A DNA stretch of 64,000 nt from Lycorma delicatula. Lineage: Eukaryota; Arthropoda; Insecta; Hemiptera; Fulgoridae. The stretch spans positions 58,419,029-58,483,028 of the forward strand of contig NC_134456.1 of the NCBI RefSeq assembly GCF_047948215.1, written 5' to 3'. The first letter of the stretch is position 1. Every line of letters starts with the position of its first letter. Shown piece by piece: positions 11,396 through 24,240 of this stretch. Below the pieces are notes generated by a model, which was not told the DNA's origin, made no database searches, and saw nothing but the letters and a program-made list of their open reading frames with translations. The position numbers and the translations under genes were made by a program.

Positions 11396-12830
11396 TTTTG
11401 GAAACTATTTTCCTTAAAATATTTGGTAATAAATAAATTTTCAAAGAGGCCATTGGATTTTCAATTCTCTTTTAAATCACCAAGGTTTCAAGTTCTATCA
11501 GTACATAATATTATGAAGTAAAATTTAATGCAACATTGTTTTTTCAAAGAGTGGACTTTAATCATAATAATTCCAAGAAAGAACAAGAAAAAATAATAAA
11601 AAGACTGAGAAGAACAAGAGATTTGTTTTATATTTAAAAAACATTATTTAAATATTTAAACATGGTCATCAATGTGTTGAATGTTTCTAAAAGATTTTTG
11701 TATGTACAATTCCATACAAAATTGTTTCACTTTAAACATGAAACTAATCTGTATAATATATATACTAGAGCTTCTATTCTACAGTAACACATAGATGAAT
11801 GTCTGCAAATATTTCCCCTGGAAACTGCAGCAGGTTATAAGTATATAACCTGCAATATAGTATGCAGTAGTATATAGTATACTATATAGTAGTAAAAAGT
11901 GGTTAATAAAATTTTAAAAATATTCATCATTTAAAAATATAAGATAAACTACATTTAAAAAAAAAGTAAAATCAAAATTAATTCAAACACTTCTAAAACT
12001 TTTAACTAAATTTATATTAAAATTGAATCTTAATCTAAAATAGTTTACTGGATAAGAACTAGGGCCAAGGTGGACTGTTCTCCTTAATTAAAAAAAAAAT
12101 GTGTAAATAATTCCCTTAATTAAATAAATTAATATAACTCTTAAAGAAATAAAAATTAATGTATCATTATCAAAATAATTTCCCTTAAATAATTTAAAAA
12201 AATATTATCTTTAATAAAAAGTCTAAAACTATTTAAAAAAAAAAAAATTTAAATTATTTGACATTTTTTGAAATGTTAAATTTAAATTAAAAATTTTGAA
12301 AATTTTTAACTAAATAAATAAATAAAAAATGAAACATGCTAAAAGTATCTACGTTTAACTTTATAGATTTTTTAAATTAAAACAAAAAAAATAATTTTTA
12401 TTAATCTATACATGATATTACAGTATATGAGATTATATAATGTTTATAAATTTTAATAAAGGTTCATAGGATTTTATGGCAGAGAGTAACCTTATTACTT
12501 TATCGGTAATGTTTCTTAACTAATTATACTGATAATATACAAAATTTACTGAAAGAAAATATGGTAAAATATTCTAATGCTTCTTATTGTAATTAACATT
12601 ATTATGTATATGTTTTTTTTTAAATTTATTAATTAAAAAGTCAGTCATTTTCATATAAGTAAAAATTTCTTTAAAGCTGTTGCAATAACTCAATTTTAAG
12701 CAATAATTATTACTTAGTTATATTCAACAAAAAAATTAATAAAAGGTAAAAGGCTAACTGATTATTTTATTATCGTTATTAATGATAATAAACGCGCCCA
12801 ATTATTTACATAATTAATGTATGCTTATGA
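11396..12830. other. AT-rich, no recognisable gene
   Basis: A/T homopolymer-rich sequence with small TATA-type palindromes near 11755-11890. No coding or structural signal. Confidence 0.6.
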
Positions 12831-13385
12831 ATAAAATTATTTACTCCACCTACGGTCAGACGAAGGGTTGAACGTAACTTAAAAAAAAAAAATGCTGGTC
12901 TTTGATAAAAAATAAATTTTATCCACGGTAATGCGCAAGAGTGGTGAAGAACGGTTCAAATCTTACGCATGCGTCAAACATAGGGGGTAGTGAGAAGTTA
13001 GCTGCACATAGTCAACTAGGAAAGCAGTCAAGCAGGCCGAAATAAAAGGCTTGCATGTACTGCATGTAGTGTATTATATAAATATATAGGCTATATATTA
13101 TTACATAGTTATTATAAATATCGTTATTGAACGTGTCTTTGGTGTTATTATCTTATTAAAAAAAAATATATTATCGTAATAACATTATGTAGTTAATAAT
13201 TAGTTCAATACCTGAATTATAATTAGTATAATTCATGTACGTTTTTATAATTATTATTAGTAATTTATAAAAAAAAAAGTAGTCAACAAACTGGTGGTCC
13301 GTGTGCCTGATAAAATTTAAAAAAAATCTATAAGCTTGAAATATACATCCAATAGAATAAAAACTTAACCGAGGTAAGTCCATAA
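12831..13385 (+). promoter_or_regulatory. GC-richer patch, weak candidate promoter and first exon
   Basis: Between 12840 and 13060 the composition shifts to mixed bases, with the palindrome ACGCATGCGT (near 12965), similar to the NRF1-type GCGCATGCGC site. A TATATAAATATATAGG stretch follows near 13075-13090. A perfect consensus splice donor, GAG/GTAAGT, sits at about 13370-13378. No ORF links them. The alternative is an unannotated repeat fragment. Confidence 0.2.
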
Positions 13386-14093
13386 GATATTGTTTACAAG
13401 TAAGTTGGTAGTCTATTTAATTCATCAATGGTTCCTTTAAAATTTGTTAGGGGTTTTTTCAAACTATATTAAAATTAATATTTAATAAGTTCGACTAATT
13501 CTACTATAACTAAAACTTTAATTTTTTATTTAAATTCATCGACGGTTTTTGACTAACTGATAACATTTAAACATTCAGGATAAATATTGAGAAAACTGTT
13601 TAATCATTATTATTCTTAGGGAAGAAAGACATAAAGTGAGTGTTTAAAATTTATTTCTTTGATCTTTCTGAATTTCTATCGTATTTAAAATTACACTATT
13701 TAAGAATATTATTATTATTTTTATTATTATTATTAATTAGAAAAACAAGCAGTTTAATTAATAACAAATTATAAATGAAAAAAAAAATTAGCATAAAAAT
13801 ACTTATTAAATTATTATTTTTAATTTATGAGTTTGTTGTACCAATGAATTAACATCTAATATCTGTAATAGCTAAAAACCAATCTGATAATATTTTTAAA
13901 GAAATTTGAAATTAACTATTTGTTAATTAAATAGTTTGCAACATTATTTAGGCTTTTGACCTATGTAAAGCGCCTGAGGTATAAGAAGCACTTCCCAGAG
14001 TTGATTTTTCTGAAAGTAGCAATGTTCATTGTACGGCTAGTCCCTGTAGTAAATACAATGTAGATGTCACACCTATGACTGAACATCACCTTC
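13386..14093. other. AT-rich, no recognisable gene
   Basis: No feature seen up to the SINE-A copy, apart from mixed-composition sequence from about 13960. Confidence 0.5.
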
Positions 14094-14330
14094 ATTTCGG
14101 TGGGCTTGGCGCATTAGTGTGCAACAGTATATTCGGTTCTAACGTTTAAATCCTACTAAAGGTAGTTACTTTTATACGAATTTGAATACTAGATCGTTGA
14201 TACCGATGTCCTTTGGTGGTTGGGTTTTGATTAACGCCACATCTCAGGAGTGGTCGACCTGAAACTGTACACGACTAGACTTCATTTATATATACATTCA
14301 TTTATATACACAGTTCAGTTCAGTTAAGAA
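14094..14330 (+). repeat. SINE-A copy
   Basis: A tRNA-like head includes GGCGCATTAGTGTGC (box A region) and ACGTTTAAATCC (box B region, GTTCGAATCC-like). The body motifs are ACTAGATCGTTGATACCG, TTTGGTGGTTGGGTTTTGAT and GTCGACCTGAAACTGTAC. The same order occurs at 20285 and 24650 and in reverse at 1-170. Confidence 0.7.
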
Positions 14331-14789
14331 GTTAATGGTTAACTGCTTTACCCCTCGCTTTTCTTAGTATGACTAGCATGAGGTACATGTTATTGTTCAG
14401 AATAGTTATGTAATTTTAATCGCGTTACTGTTTAATAATAATGATTAATTAACAGAGTAATATTTTATTTCCATAAAAGAATGAATTAAATTATTAACTG
14501 AAAAATAGTTTCTATAAACAGTTAGATAATCAGTTTTAATTAATTTAAAAAATCTTATGTGGACACCACATGACTTCCTTGTTATGTGATGTCCATGACA
14601 ATTTCTAAAAAGAAAAGTACATAAAATTTTATTTCATTAATAACTCTGATAAATTTCATATTTTTTTGTTTTAATTGTTATTATTGTATTATTATTTATC
14701 GTAATTTTTTTTCATCAGAGATTTAATAATTATTAATAAATCAATATATTTAAATTAAAAAAAAAGTTAAAAAAAGGAAATGAAATCGG

Positions 14790-15230
14790 ATTCTAAATTA
14801 TGGGCCTTCCCCTTGTAAGATCCAAATATTTCATTAATTAAAATTTTATTTGGCTATAACTCTCGAAATAATGAAAATAACTACCGCTTATGATATGTTT
14901 TTGAAAAGTTCTCAATGAAAGCTAATTACTGCAGTTAAGAAAAAGTCCAAAATCCATTTTTTTTTTTTTGACACTTTTGGTCCAATCGATTGTAATCAAA
15001 AGAACAGAAGTGCACAAGCAGATGTTACAACAGTCCTAAATACAAAATTTCAACATCCTACGGCTAATTGTTTTTGAATTATGCGAGATACAGACGTCAC
15101 GCCGAAACTAGTGAAAATGGATTCATGGATGGTCAAAATCGATATTTCCGTTGAAATCTGAAATCTAAATTTTTCGTGATCACAATACTTTCTTTACTTC
15201 GTACAACTATAAAAGAACGCGTCATACATA
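14790..15230 (+). repeat. Dispersed repeat C, long copy
   Basis: Contains TTTTATTTGGCTATAACTC, GCTAATTACTGCAGTTAAGA, CATCCTACGGCTAATTG, GACGTCACGCCGAAACTAG and GGTCAAAATCGATATTTCCG. A reverse-complement copy lies at 40255-40570, and its first part recurs at 33940-34010 and 35830-36010. It is non-coding in all frames and its superfamily is unknown. Confidence 0.75.
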
Positions 15231-15460
15231 TATAATGTTAGTGGATTTTTTAAATTTATATTATTTCTAATTTAGATTTTGTAATAATATTATTATTATT
15301 CAATAATTAATTATTGTTATTATTATTTTTGTTATGAAAGTTTAGATAACAATTTTTTATGAGTTTGTACTTATTCGTAAATCAAAATTCATAGTAAATA
15401 AGTGAAGTAAAAAAAAAGATTAAAACTTTGAAATTTTGATTAGTTAAGTGCAAAAATTTC

Positions 15461-15498
15461 TTTAAATAATGTTTAAGTGTGCTTAAACATTATTTAAA
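15461..15498. repeat. Perfect 17-bp hairpin
   Basis: Arms 15461-15477 and 15482-15498 (TTTAAATAATGTTTAAG and its exact complement) enclose a 4-nt loop TGTG. Confidence 0.85.
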
Positions 15499-15757
15499 CT
15501 GCTTAAACATCATCACTCTTATTAAATGAAACATCGAGAAATGCTAAACTTTGTTCTACTGGTTTCATCGGTAAAATAAATGTTTTACTTTGATATATTT
15601 ATTTAATAAAACTTAATGACGTCTAACTGATAAGGCTCATGTAGCTATATCCATACGCCTTTAACCGCATTTAATTATGTATTCTCATTTGTAACTTGTG
15701 CATCTCTTTTGCACGCTTTTCAAATCAGAAAAATGTTTTACGATATTCAAGTATTAT

Positions 15758-15800
15758 TTTTTCATACTTGATCATACTTGCTATGATCAAGTATGAAAAA
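15758..15800. repeat. Perfect 19-bp hairpin
   Basis: Arms 15758-15776 and 15782-15800 (TTTTTCATACTTGATCATA and its exact complement) flank a 5-nt loop CTTGC. Confidence 0.85.
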
Positions 15801-18437
15801 GTATATATGTAATAATAAATGTAATTCTTGTGGAGAGATTATATTTGATTAAATAAATAGTGAGATTAAGAAATTACATAATCCTCTTTCTCTGAGTCTT
15901 CTTGAATATGCTTATTAATTTAATATAAACAAAATAGATATATTTTTGTAATATTTTTCCTTCGGTAAAAAAATATTATTGTTTCTTTAATATCTCGTTT
16001 ACAGGTTTAATCGGAAAGTACGTACAAAATACACAGCAGTCATACAATTCTGAATTGTACTGTCATTATTCGGAAATATCATACAATATTTAAAAACAAA
16101 GTGTGGAATAAAAAAGTTATTTCTTATTTCATCTTGCCAACAATATACTTCTGAAATAAATTTTTCAGTTGCTATAAAAGTTTAAAATTAATTGTATTAC
16201 TGCTTTTTTTATAAAAAAAATCACTAAAACCAATAAATTAGGGAGTTTTTGAGATTTTTAACAAATAGCAAGTTTTTCTTTTAGCTAGAAGTAAAGAAAT
16301 GTTTTAAGAAATCATGTTATTCACCGTGCACATTAGGTGAGATTGCTAATTTTTCTCTTAAAACATTTGTTTTTCCTATAAATACATTTTCCCAATATCG
16401 CAAGCTAGTTTCCAATAATTAAGCAGTTTTATTTGTTGTTTTTCATTAGTCTTTGATACTATGTAAAAATACTATTTTTTCGGATAAAATATTATACTCC
16501 GGATTGACAACATTATTGTGATCTGATAATTTTCATTATCATCATGACTAGTAATTAAACTCTTCTACCAAATTATTACATTTTTGTTAAGGACACTAAT
16601 ATTTTTAGAAGAGAATTCACAGATTATGTAATGAGAATATTGCAGAATGACCGAAAGCAGTGACATATTTTGATTTTGAAGAACTTTAAAGAATTGAGTA
16701 AACACAGTATTTGAAGCACTACTATGTAGGAAGATATTGCAGAATCATATATATATATATTTTAATTTTTTTCTATTGTTTTATATTAGAGTATTGATTT
16801 TTAAAAATTATTTTCAAATCAAGGTCGCGTAACACCATTCGTGAAAATAAGAATTTAACCGATATGTGACATCGTCGTCATTGTTTTAAGACGACTCTGT
16901 AAGAGTACAGAGATATATAAAAGCGGATTCTTTTTCTTTTTGAAGAAAGTTGGTTTTTAATTAAGGAAAAAATTGCGTACAGATCTATATTTCTATTTGT
17001 ATTTTATACTGAAGATGATTTTCTATTTAATTTACCTGTATACAATATTATCATTAAATAAATCTATACCTATAATCACTATAAATCTACGATAATTAAT
17101 TGGGAATGTTGAGCCAGTTCAATACGTAACCGTAACCAACTACGAGAAAGATATAATGGAACATCGCCTTTCATAGACACTAAGTACCTCATTAATTCAG
17201 ATGGTTAATCATTACAGATTAGTGAGTTATCGATTCGATACAACCCAATGGTTGTGTTCAGATTTATGGTACAGTGAAAAGAAGTTTGTAGTAGATAACA
17301 AATTTTGTCATTTTAAAAAATATTTTAATTTTATTATTATAGTTTCGAAGAAGACGGTAACTAAGAAGTGGAAAGAGTAACGTGGGAAAAAATCATGAAA
17401 TTAAACCATTAAAATGAAAAATTATTTAAAATCTAAAATAAAAGGCTCGGAATTTTCTTTTACTTTTAATTGTTTATGTACTATTAAAAACTTAAACCAT
17501 TAAAAAAAAAAAATAGTTGACAAGAGATTTTTTTTTTGTCTTTGAAAATCTTTTTTTTATTATAAATGTTATGAGAAATCTTAGAATCCTAGCATAGTTA
17601 ATTACATTTATAGTTGCCTAACATCGCTACATCTCTATATAAATAGTTTTTATAGGAATATAATAACATTTATAAACTTTCTACCAACGAAAAATAATAC
17701 ATAAGTAATCAGTCTATAATAAAAACACGAATAATTTAACTACATTATTTATTTTTTAATAAAGAGATTAATGAAATTATATACAGGAATTAATTAAGAT
17801 TGTTTTTGTCAATTTTGCTAATACAAATAACATTCTTTCTCCTTCTCGGAAGGAGAAATACCCTTCCGAGATATTATGTGGAAGGATGCTAATAAAAATA
17901 ACATTCTTTCTGTTAACATTCTAGAAAAGATGTTAATAAAATTTTATTGTTTTACGGAATATAAAATTTTACGAATAAATATAATTTGATAAGCTAGACT
18001 GAGTAATAAAAATTGTAAGAAAACGGCTCGACCTATTTTACTGACTGACCTATAATTTTAAAGTTTATGATGAAAAATTCTTATGATTCCATAAATATGA
18101 AGTCTATGATTCCTATAATTTGTCTGTAAAAGAACATTTTGAAATGCTATGCTTATTCTCGAAGAAAGAGGTTGGACTGCTGTTGATAGACGGGAAAATG
18201 AGATCCTCTATTCATAATTTTAAAAACCACCAGTAATTCGATTACTTTTCGAAGCCTGTAATTACTTTAACGAAATTTTTCAGAACATACAGTTTAGCTA
18301 ATTAAATCCGAATTTTTCTGATGTAAATTTTATGTGTAATGGGGGAAATTAGGATACAATTACTTCTAAATATTTGAGTTTTTAATTTTCTTTTTACGCT
18401 ATTTATTTTATACAAAGTAACTTAACGGGTTCATTAG
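15801..18437. other. AT-rich, no recognisable gene
   Basis: A 9-bp hairpin (CTCGGAAGG/CCTTCCGAG) lies near 17848-17873, between two copies of an AATAACATTCTTTCT block. A TATATAAAAGCGG string near 16914 resembles a TATA box but has no ORF downstream. Confidence 0.55.
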
Positions 18438-18600
18438 GTACTTTTTTTTTGTTTAACCTCCGGGTCCACCGTTAGGCATGCTTCAGAGGATGAGATGAAT
18501 GATTTGTAGCGTGTATGAAAATGCCATGTCTGACCAGGATTCGAACGGGACCTTCGGATGAAAGGTCGAGTCGCTACCCCTCGCGCCACGGAAGTACTTA
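18438..18600 (-). repeat. SINE-B copy (tRNA-Glu-like head)
   Basis: Read on the minus strand: the head has TGGCGCGAGGGGTAGCGAC-type box A, an anticodon-arm region CCTTTCATCCG and a box B region GTTCGAATCC. The tail, CATCCTCTGAAGCATGCC... to GGAGGTTAAAC, is followed by an A-run (T-run at 18442-18452 on the plus strand). The head resembles tRNA-Glu (TTC in the loop) but the cloverleaf is degenerate, so it is not a functional tRNA gene. Confidence 0.75.
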
Positions 18601-19045
18601 TGTTTATATAAGTAACGCCAACATATGGAATAAAACCGTGATGTCTTTTCCGAAATTGAAGGGCCAAACGTGTTACATTATTTTTTAATTTTTCCGAACG
18701 TAATCGATTGATTAGCTTTTTCAGTTTTTATTTGAAGGTACTCGTTAAAAAATCAATAATATTATGAAAGAGTAAAACATACCCACATAATATAAGAAAA
18801 AAAGTAGTGTGTACTTTTCAGATGAAACAAAAATAATTTATTTAGTTTGATCCAAAAAAAATATGGAAAAATAAATTTGATGAACTCTAGTTGTTCATTA
18901 ACAAGAGACCAGATTATAAATAGAAATTACGATATTTGACTTCTTTTTATCTCATTTTAACTATAAAATACTGTTTCATAGTTAAAACTTTTTCTTTATT
19001 TTTATTACAAGGATACTAAAAATTTAAATAATAAATTAAATTTTT
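18601..19045. other. AT-rich, no recognisable gene
   Basis: No structure beyond base composition. Confidence 0.5.
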
Positions 19046-19313
19046 TACACACACACTCGCGCGCGCGTGTGTGTGTGTAAGTGGGCGTACGCGTACGTGA
19101 ACCTGAGTGTGCTACAAAGTGAGAGAGATATTATCTATTTTTAGGAAAAATTAAGGCTCTTTCTCTTTCACTTCTTATCAGATTACTGAATTAAATGCTG
19201 TAATATCTTACCCTAATGAAGAGAATTTATATATATATATGTGTGTTGTGTGTGTGGTTGTGCGCGCGCGCGCGCGCGTGTGTGTGTGCATGCGCGTTCG
19301 TGCGTGTGTGTCC
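19046..19313. repeat. Alternating CA/CG/TG microsatellite pair
   Basis: Two tracts of alternating purine-pyrimidine. The first, at about 19048-19100, passes from CA through CG to GT repeats and then GCGTACGCGTACG. The second, at about 19226-19310, has TA, then GT, then (GC)9-type, then GT repeats. Such tracts readily form Z-DNA (established property). Confidence 0.85.
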
Positions 19314-20284
19314 GTCCCCCTTAGCTTAGCACCGGAATATACCGATCACTAGCGGAATATACCGATTCGTTGGTATCAATTTTTAGAGTAAAGTATCTTA
19401 TTTAACTTTTGTTATATCGATTTTCATCATTCTAAAAAAAAAAAAATTTACACAAGGGGTAATAAATTTTGGACACCTAATAATTTCATTCCGAGTCGCC
19501 GCCGGCAGGGCTACCCGCCCGGAGGGCCTAGCTACGGTATAATTTTAATTTTGATATAATTAAAATTATGATCACAATAAAAAAACTTTGTAATAAATAA
19601 TTAAAGTTTTGAAAAATTTACATAATGTTACTCTCAGATTAAAAAGTTATGATAAAATAATAACGAGAAAATAAAATATATATTAAACTTAATATTGTAA
19701 TACTAAAACGTTTTTATATTTCTTCATTTAATAATCTCGTTTATTCGTTCACGTATGGAGTTAATCTGACATGACATTTATTACTGTTCATGTTTTCAAT
19801 TTATATTGCAGTATATATATTTTTTATTGTTTTTTTATGCTTCAGGATTGTTAAATAAATCGTATTTGTGTTATTTTGGTTTGTAAGTGTATTTCGTTTC
19901 CTTTTATATACAGCTCTAGTAAATAAACAATTTTATTCTGTTTAGTATTGAACATTTTGCTAAAACTTGTAAATTAATTCTTTCCTTAACTTCTAATCAT
20001 TAAATGTGATGCAAAGATTTGTTTGTCTATCTGGTAATTAAGAGATAAGCTAAAATATAAATCTTTCATATTTAGTGTATGGCCTTGGAAGAACGTCAGC
20101 TGCTTCAGAGTTATATCAAAACTTAATCTAAAATAAGTATTATGAAATGAATTGTTTTTTTTTTTTTTCTAAAGATTCATCAATGTAATGAGTCCCTCAT
20201 ATATTTTTGAAGAAATCTGTGACACGATGGAATTTAATTATCGTCCGTGCTGTTATCAGAAATAACCCGTCGGGTTTAGTCTTT
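19314..20284. other. AT-rich, with one GC-rich island
   Basis: A sharply GC-rich island of about 45 bp at 19493-19538 (CCGAGTCGCCGCCGGCAGGG...) stands in AT-rich DNA. No motif is recognised in it. Nothing else. Confidence 0.4.
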
Positions 20285-20500
20285 GGTTGAACTTATCATC
20301 GTGAAATCAGCTGATTTTCGAAATCGAGAATTCAAAGGTTCAAACCTTTGCAAAGTCCTTTTTTCTTTTGTATGGATTTGAGTGCCAGACTGTGGATACC
20401 GTTGTTCTTTGGTGATTGGGTTTCAGTTAACCACAGGTCGACCTGAGTCTGTCCCAGACTACATGTTTATCAGTTCATTTACACTTACACTAGGTCTCCA
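20285..20500 (+). repeat. SINE-A copy, diverged
   Basis: Contains AAATCAGCTGATTTTCGAAA, GGTTCAAACC (box B-like), GTGGATACCGTTGTTCTTTG, GGGTTTCAGTTAACCACAG and GGTCGACCTGAGTCTGTC, in the family's order. Confidence 0.7.
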
Positions 20501-21847
20501 TCTACGTCAGTCATGGTAAGGCGGTAGCCGTGATTGCCGTTTATAATCTATACACAAACAAACCCAGACCCGGCAGCAGCTGGAAGACTGATTGGAGAAA
20601 ATAAACTATTTTTTAAAAATTGCATGCATAGGAGAAAAAAAAATTGTATGGGAGAAAAACCTTTTACTGAATAATACTTTAACAAAATTTTTATTAGAAT
20701 TAATAATTGTCGATTACAATGATCTTATGATTTCAAAAAGTGTATATCTTTTTCTCTAATTATTGTTACTTATATATAACCAAGTTCTTTATGTTTTACA
20801 TTTAAAATGTAATGTTTTATTCATTAATAAAAAGCGTTTAGCTAATTAATACATATGAATTAACTAAATTAAAATTATATTACATTCATATATTAATTAA
20901 AATTATAAATAAAGAAAGAATAATATAAATTTAGTTAAAATTTTATCGATTGATAATATAAGTCAAAATAACTGAAGAAGTCTGTAAATTGTCTTTTTCC
21001 ACAAAAAATATCACTGCAAAAGAAAAATATTGAGTCATTCACTCTACAGTTATAAGCGTCAAGATGAGATAATAAATGATAAATGGTAAAGAGGTGTTAA
21101 AAGTTGTATCGAGTTTCAATATACTATATTCATGTTTTTATCTCGTAGCCTGTATAAATACGTAAATGAATACATTTGACATGAATGTAGTATAAAGGTT
21201 AAAAAAAATAGAATAACTGGTTCTCATAAAATTTTAAATGGAATTTATATTGAATTTTTTTTATTAAAAACACTACTGAATTATAAATGTAATAATATAA
21301 TTGCGATAAAAGAATAATGTCTTCATTATCTTCGGAATACATAATTATAATAATAAATTTAAATTAAAAAAATATATATATAGGTATATTTATACGAAAA
21401 AATCAATATCATTCTGAATTTTCAATGTTTTCATTAATAAAGCAAGGTAAATAAATTACTTCTGTTCATTTTATCTGACCAAATATCTCCGAGTTCCTAA
21501 GATAGACATTTTGAACCTTAAGTACCAACCTGCTTAATTTTTCATATTTTACTCGCTTCAACATTCTTATACATATTTTTGCCGAAGATGGTAGGTGGGA
21601 ATTATTTTTTAAAATTTATTTATTACGTTTTAATCACAGCTTTCATTTATATATTCAACAATAACTACGGCTAAATATAAAATGTATAAAAAAAATATGA
21701 AGTAAATATTTTGGTTATAATAAAAAATCCGAGTCTGATTGGTTTATCACAATTTTAATTTTTCTAAACTTAAACACCAGTTGCTTAAGTATATTTGAAC
21801 GATATGAAAAGCAGTACCAAAGACAAAAAAAAAAAAATGTTTTTCTG
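20501..21847. other. AT-rich, no recognisable gene
   Basis: A mixed-composition stretch near 20510-20600 (GGCGGTAGCCGTGATTGCCG) follows the SINE and is unassigned. The remainder is low-complexity AT. Confidence 0.5.
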
Positions 21848-22031
21848 GGTACAATGGATTTTTTTTAACCTCCGGGACTACCATTAGGTTTTGCTTCAGA
21901 GGATGAAATGAATGAAATTTTTATAGCATGTGAAAATGCCATGTCTGACCGGGATTCGATCCCGGGACATCCGGATGAAAGGCCGAAACACTACCACTCG
22001 CGCCATGGAAACCGGCTAGGTACAATGCATT
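21848..22031 (-). repeat. SINE-B copy with target-site duplication
   Basis: The best-preserved SINE-B. On the minus strand: CCATGGCGCGAGTGGTAG (box A), CCTTTCATCCGGATG (anticodon arm), and CCGGG/ATCGAAT/CCCGG, a perfect 5-bp T-arm with 7-nt loop and box B. The tail ends GGTCCCGGAGGTT-like followed by an A-run. A 13-bp direct repeat, GGTACAATGgATT (21848-21860) and GGTACAATGcATT (22019-22031), brackets the element with one mismatch. Residual acceptor pairing CCATG/CATGG remains. Confidence 0.85.
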
Positions 22032-23218
22032 TAGGAACAAATGTATGATACAGTTGCAATATTCAGTAGAAATATTTTCATAAGCAGTAAGTAATTAAGT
22101 GAAGAAGTGGAAGTAAAGTTCTTTTAAGCAGTGTGAGCTTTTCATCTCTTGTAAATATTAAAAAACGCATCTAGAATTAATTTAAAGAGGAAAAAGATCC
22201 TTAGAAGCTCTGTGCAAATAATTCACATTAATAAAATGGGAGAAAATTATTTTAATGGATTTCAAATGCAGTGTTTCGTCATTAGTGCAATTTTAAATGG
22301 TAATATTTTTCCCCGAACTAAGAAACATCCATTTTTGCACCGAATACAACATTTTTGTTGTTGAAAATTGCCATTTTTGAAATTCTAATTTTAATTAAGT
22401 TCACTAATGCCTAATTTTTTTTCTGAAATCAAGTGGACAGTTAAGTTATTAATAATAGTTATATAAAAAGAGGAACATGAAATCATTGCTTATTTAACAC
22501 GGGTAAGTTAGCCTTATCCAACTAATTAAAAGGAAACTTATTAAAGGCAAAGTTGTTGCTCCACTGTTATTGAATTTTCTAAAGAGAGACCGAAGGGAGG
22601 ATTTTCTAAAACATGTTTTAGAGTTTCCACAACTTCATTATAAAATAATACAAAAAGTTTAGAGCGTTATAAATTGAAGGGTTTTCTTCTGTAATTTTAG
22701 TATTAAAATCTAACAAGGATAAATTTAAAAGTTTAATGCTACAGGAATAAAATCTCAATTTTTCACCTATACATATCTGTTTTAGTAAGTGTATTTTAAA
22801 GTATTTTTATCGGTAGTAAGAAGAAATAACATGAATTTTTTGAAAGAATTTTACAGATGATGATGTTGAAATTAAAAGCGTTTCATGATTTTTAACTTTT
22901 GATAGTTAATTTCTATTCATCTTAATATTTTGAAAATATTTTACAGAATTAATAAATATCAATATCATACAAAATGTTAAAATATATTCAATCGTTGTTT
23001 TAAATTTGGAAATTCAAAACTGTTCATCTGGAATAATCATTTTATTATATTTCCCTATTTATTTATAATTGGTATTTTTGTTTAAAAATATTGAATGCTA
23101 ATCTAACCTTGGTTTTACCAGAGAAATGACAGATTAATATTCTTCTTTCCTTAGAATAGTATATTTTTATAAACTTCTCCTTTAGTTGAGGTAATTAGAC
23201 GATCAGCATAAATTAGTG

Positions 23219-23220
<2 letters not shown>
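22032..23220. other. AT-rich, no recognisable gene
   Basis: No coding signal or repeat seen by eye. Confidence 0.5.

Positions 23221-23256
<36 letters not shown>
23221..23256. repeat. (TA)n microsatellite
   Basis: About 18 uninterrupted TA dinucleotides. Confidence 0.95.
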
Positions 23257-23259
<3 letters not shown>

Positions 23260-23479
23260 AATTTTCATCAAAATGAAAAATATAAATTATTGTATTCATA
23301 GATAAAAATATTTATGGAGCTATATTTCCTTTATGATTTCAATTAAGTTAATCGTTGATAAATTTTTTTCGGATAAAGTACAACAGATAAAACTTGTCTA
23401 TCAAGAAACATCTTGGATATCAATAATCTTTCAACGTGCCCACCTCATGCTGCTCTCAATTCCAACTTTTTTGTAATGG

Positions 23480-23562
23480 AAATCATCAAAACGAAGTTTG
23501 GACAAGGCCAAAACTCTTGTTGGAATTGTTTTGGCCTTGTCCAAACTTCGTTTTGATGATTT
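23480..23562. repeat. Perfect 35-bp hairpin with 13-nt loop
   Basis: Arms 23480-23514 and 23528-23562 are exact reverse complements (start AAATCATCAAAACGAAGTTT), with loop TCTTGTTGGAATT. A further ACAAAAA/TTTTTGT match extends the stem after a small gap. The mixed-composition arms make this more than an AT accident. The 71-codon frame over it is an artefact of the palindrome. Confidence 0.9.
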
Positions 23563-24240
23563 ACAAAAAGGTGATTGCTAATACTCGTAAGAGCTATGAA
23601 ATTAAGTATAAGCTTAATTATATTTATATCGTGTTATTAAAAAGTTATTAAATTATCATCAAATTAATAAAAAAAAAGGGAAATAGTATTGGTAGAAGCT
23701 CTCTCTAATTTCAAAGTAAAATTTCTTGTAGAATTTAAAACTTTATTTAATAACCAAAAATGTGAGGGTGGGTTTTGTTGAACGATTATTGGAATTGCTT
23801 CAAATTATCAGAGCAGACTACAAAATGAAACAGTACATACAAGCCTGTATTTGCCTATATTAAACATACTACGAATTTACTTGTAAAGTGATAACGTGTT
23901 ACTCAGATTATTTATACCCGTTGATTTAAGCTTTCAGTTCTTGCTTAATTGTGAATATCTTTATTTATAACATCTTTTCAGTTTAAAAAGAAGTACATCA
24001 AGTTTCAAACATGGTCCTTTGATGTACTGAATCAATTTATTGCCATAATGTATCCTATGTATTTGTACCGTATTTTCTGCTTTTACGCTACCGTATTCGG
24101 TTATCAAAGTTCATTATTTATATGTTTTTAAATATATAATTATATATTGTTTTTTACTTTTTTTACGTTCTGTGCACCGCTATTGAATCAATCTTTATGA
24201 AATCTGGTAACATTTTGATAGCAATTTAATTTGAAATTCT
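23563..24240. other. AT-rich, no recognisable gene
   Basis: Nothing supported. Confidence 0.5.

Noticed and set aside
16905..16945. TATATAAAAGCGG as a core promoter
   Set aside because: No initiator, downstream element or ORF; TATA-like strings are expected in AT-rich DNA.
18434..18667. 77-codon minus-strand ORF
   Set aside because: Shadow of the SINE-B copy.
21861..22018. A possible functional tRNA-Glu gene on the minus strand
   Set aside because: T-arm is good but the acceptor and anticodon stems are degenerate. It is joined to a SINE tail with A-run and target duplication.
23436..23651. 71-codon plus-strand ORF
   Set aside because: Runs through the 35-bp hairpin; composition and palindrome explain it.
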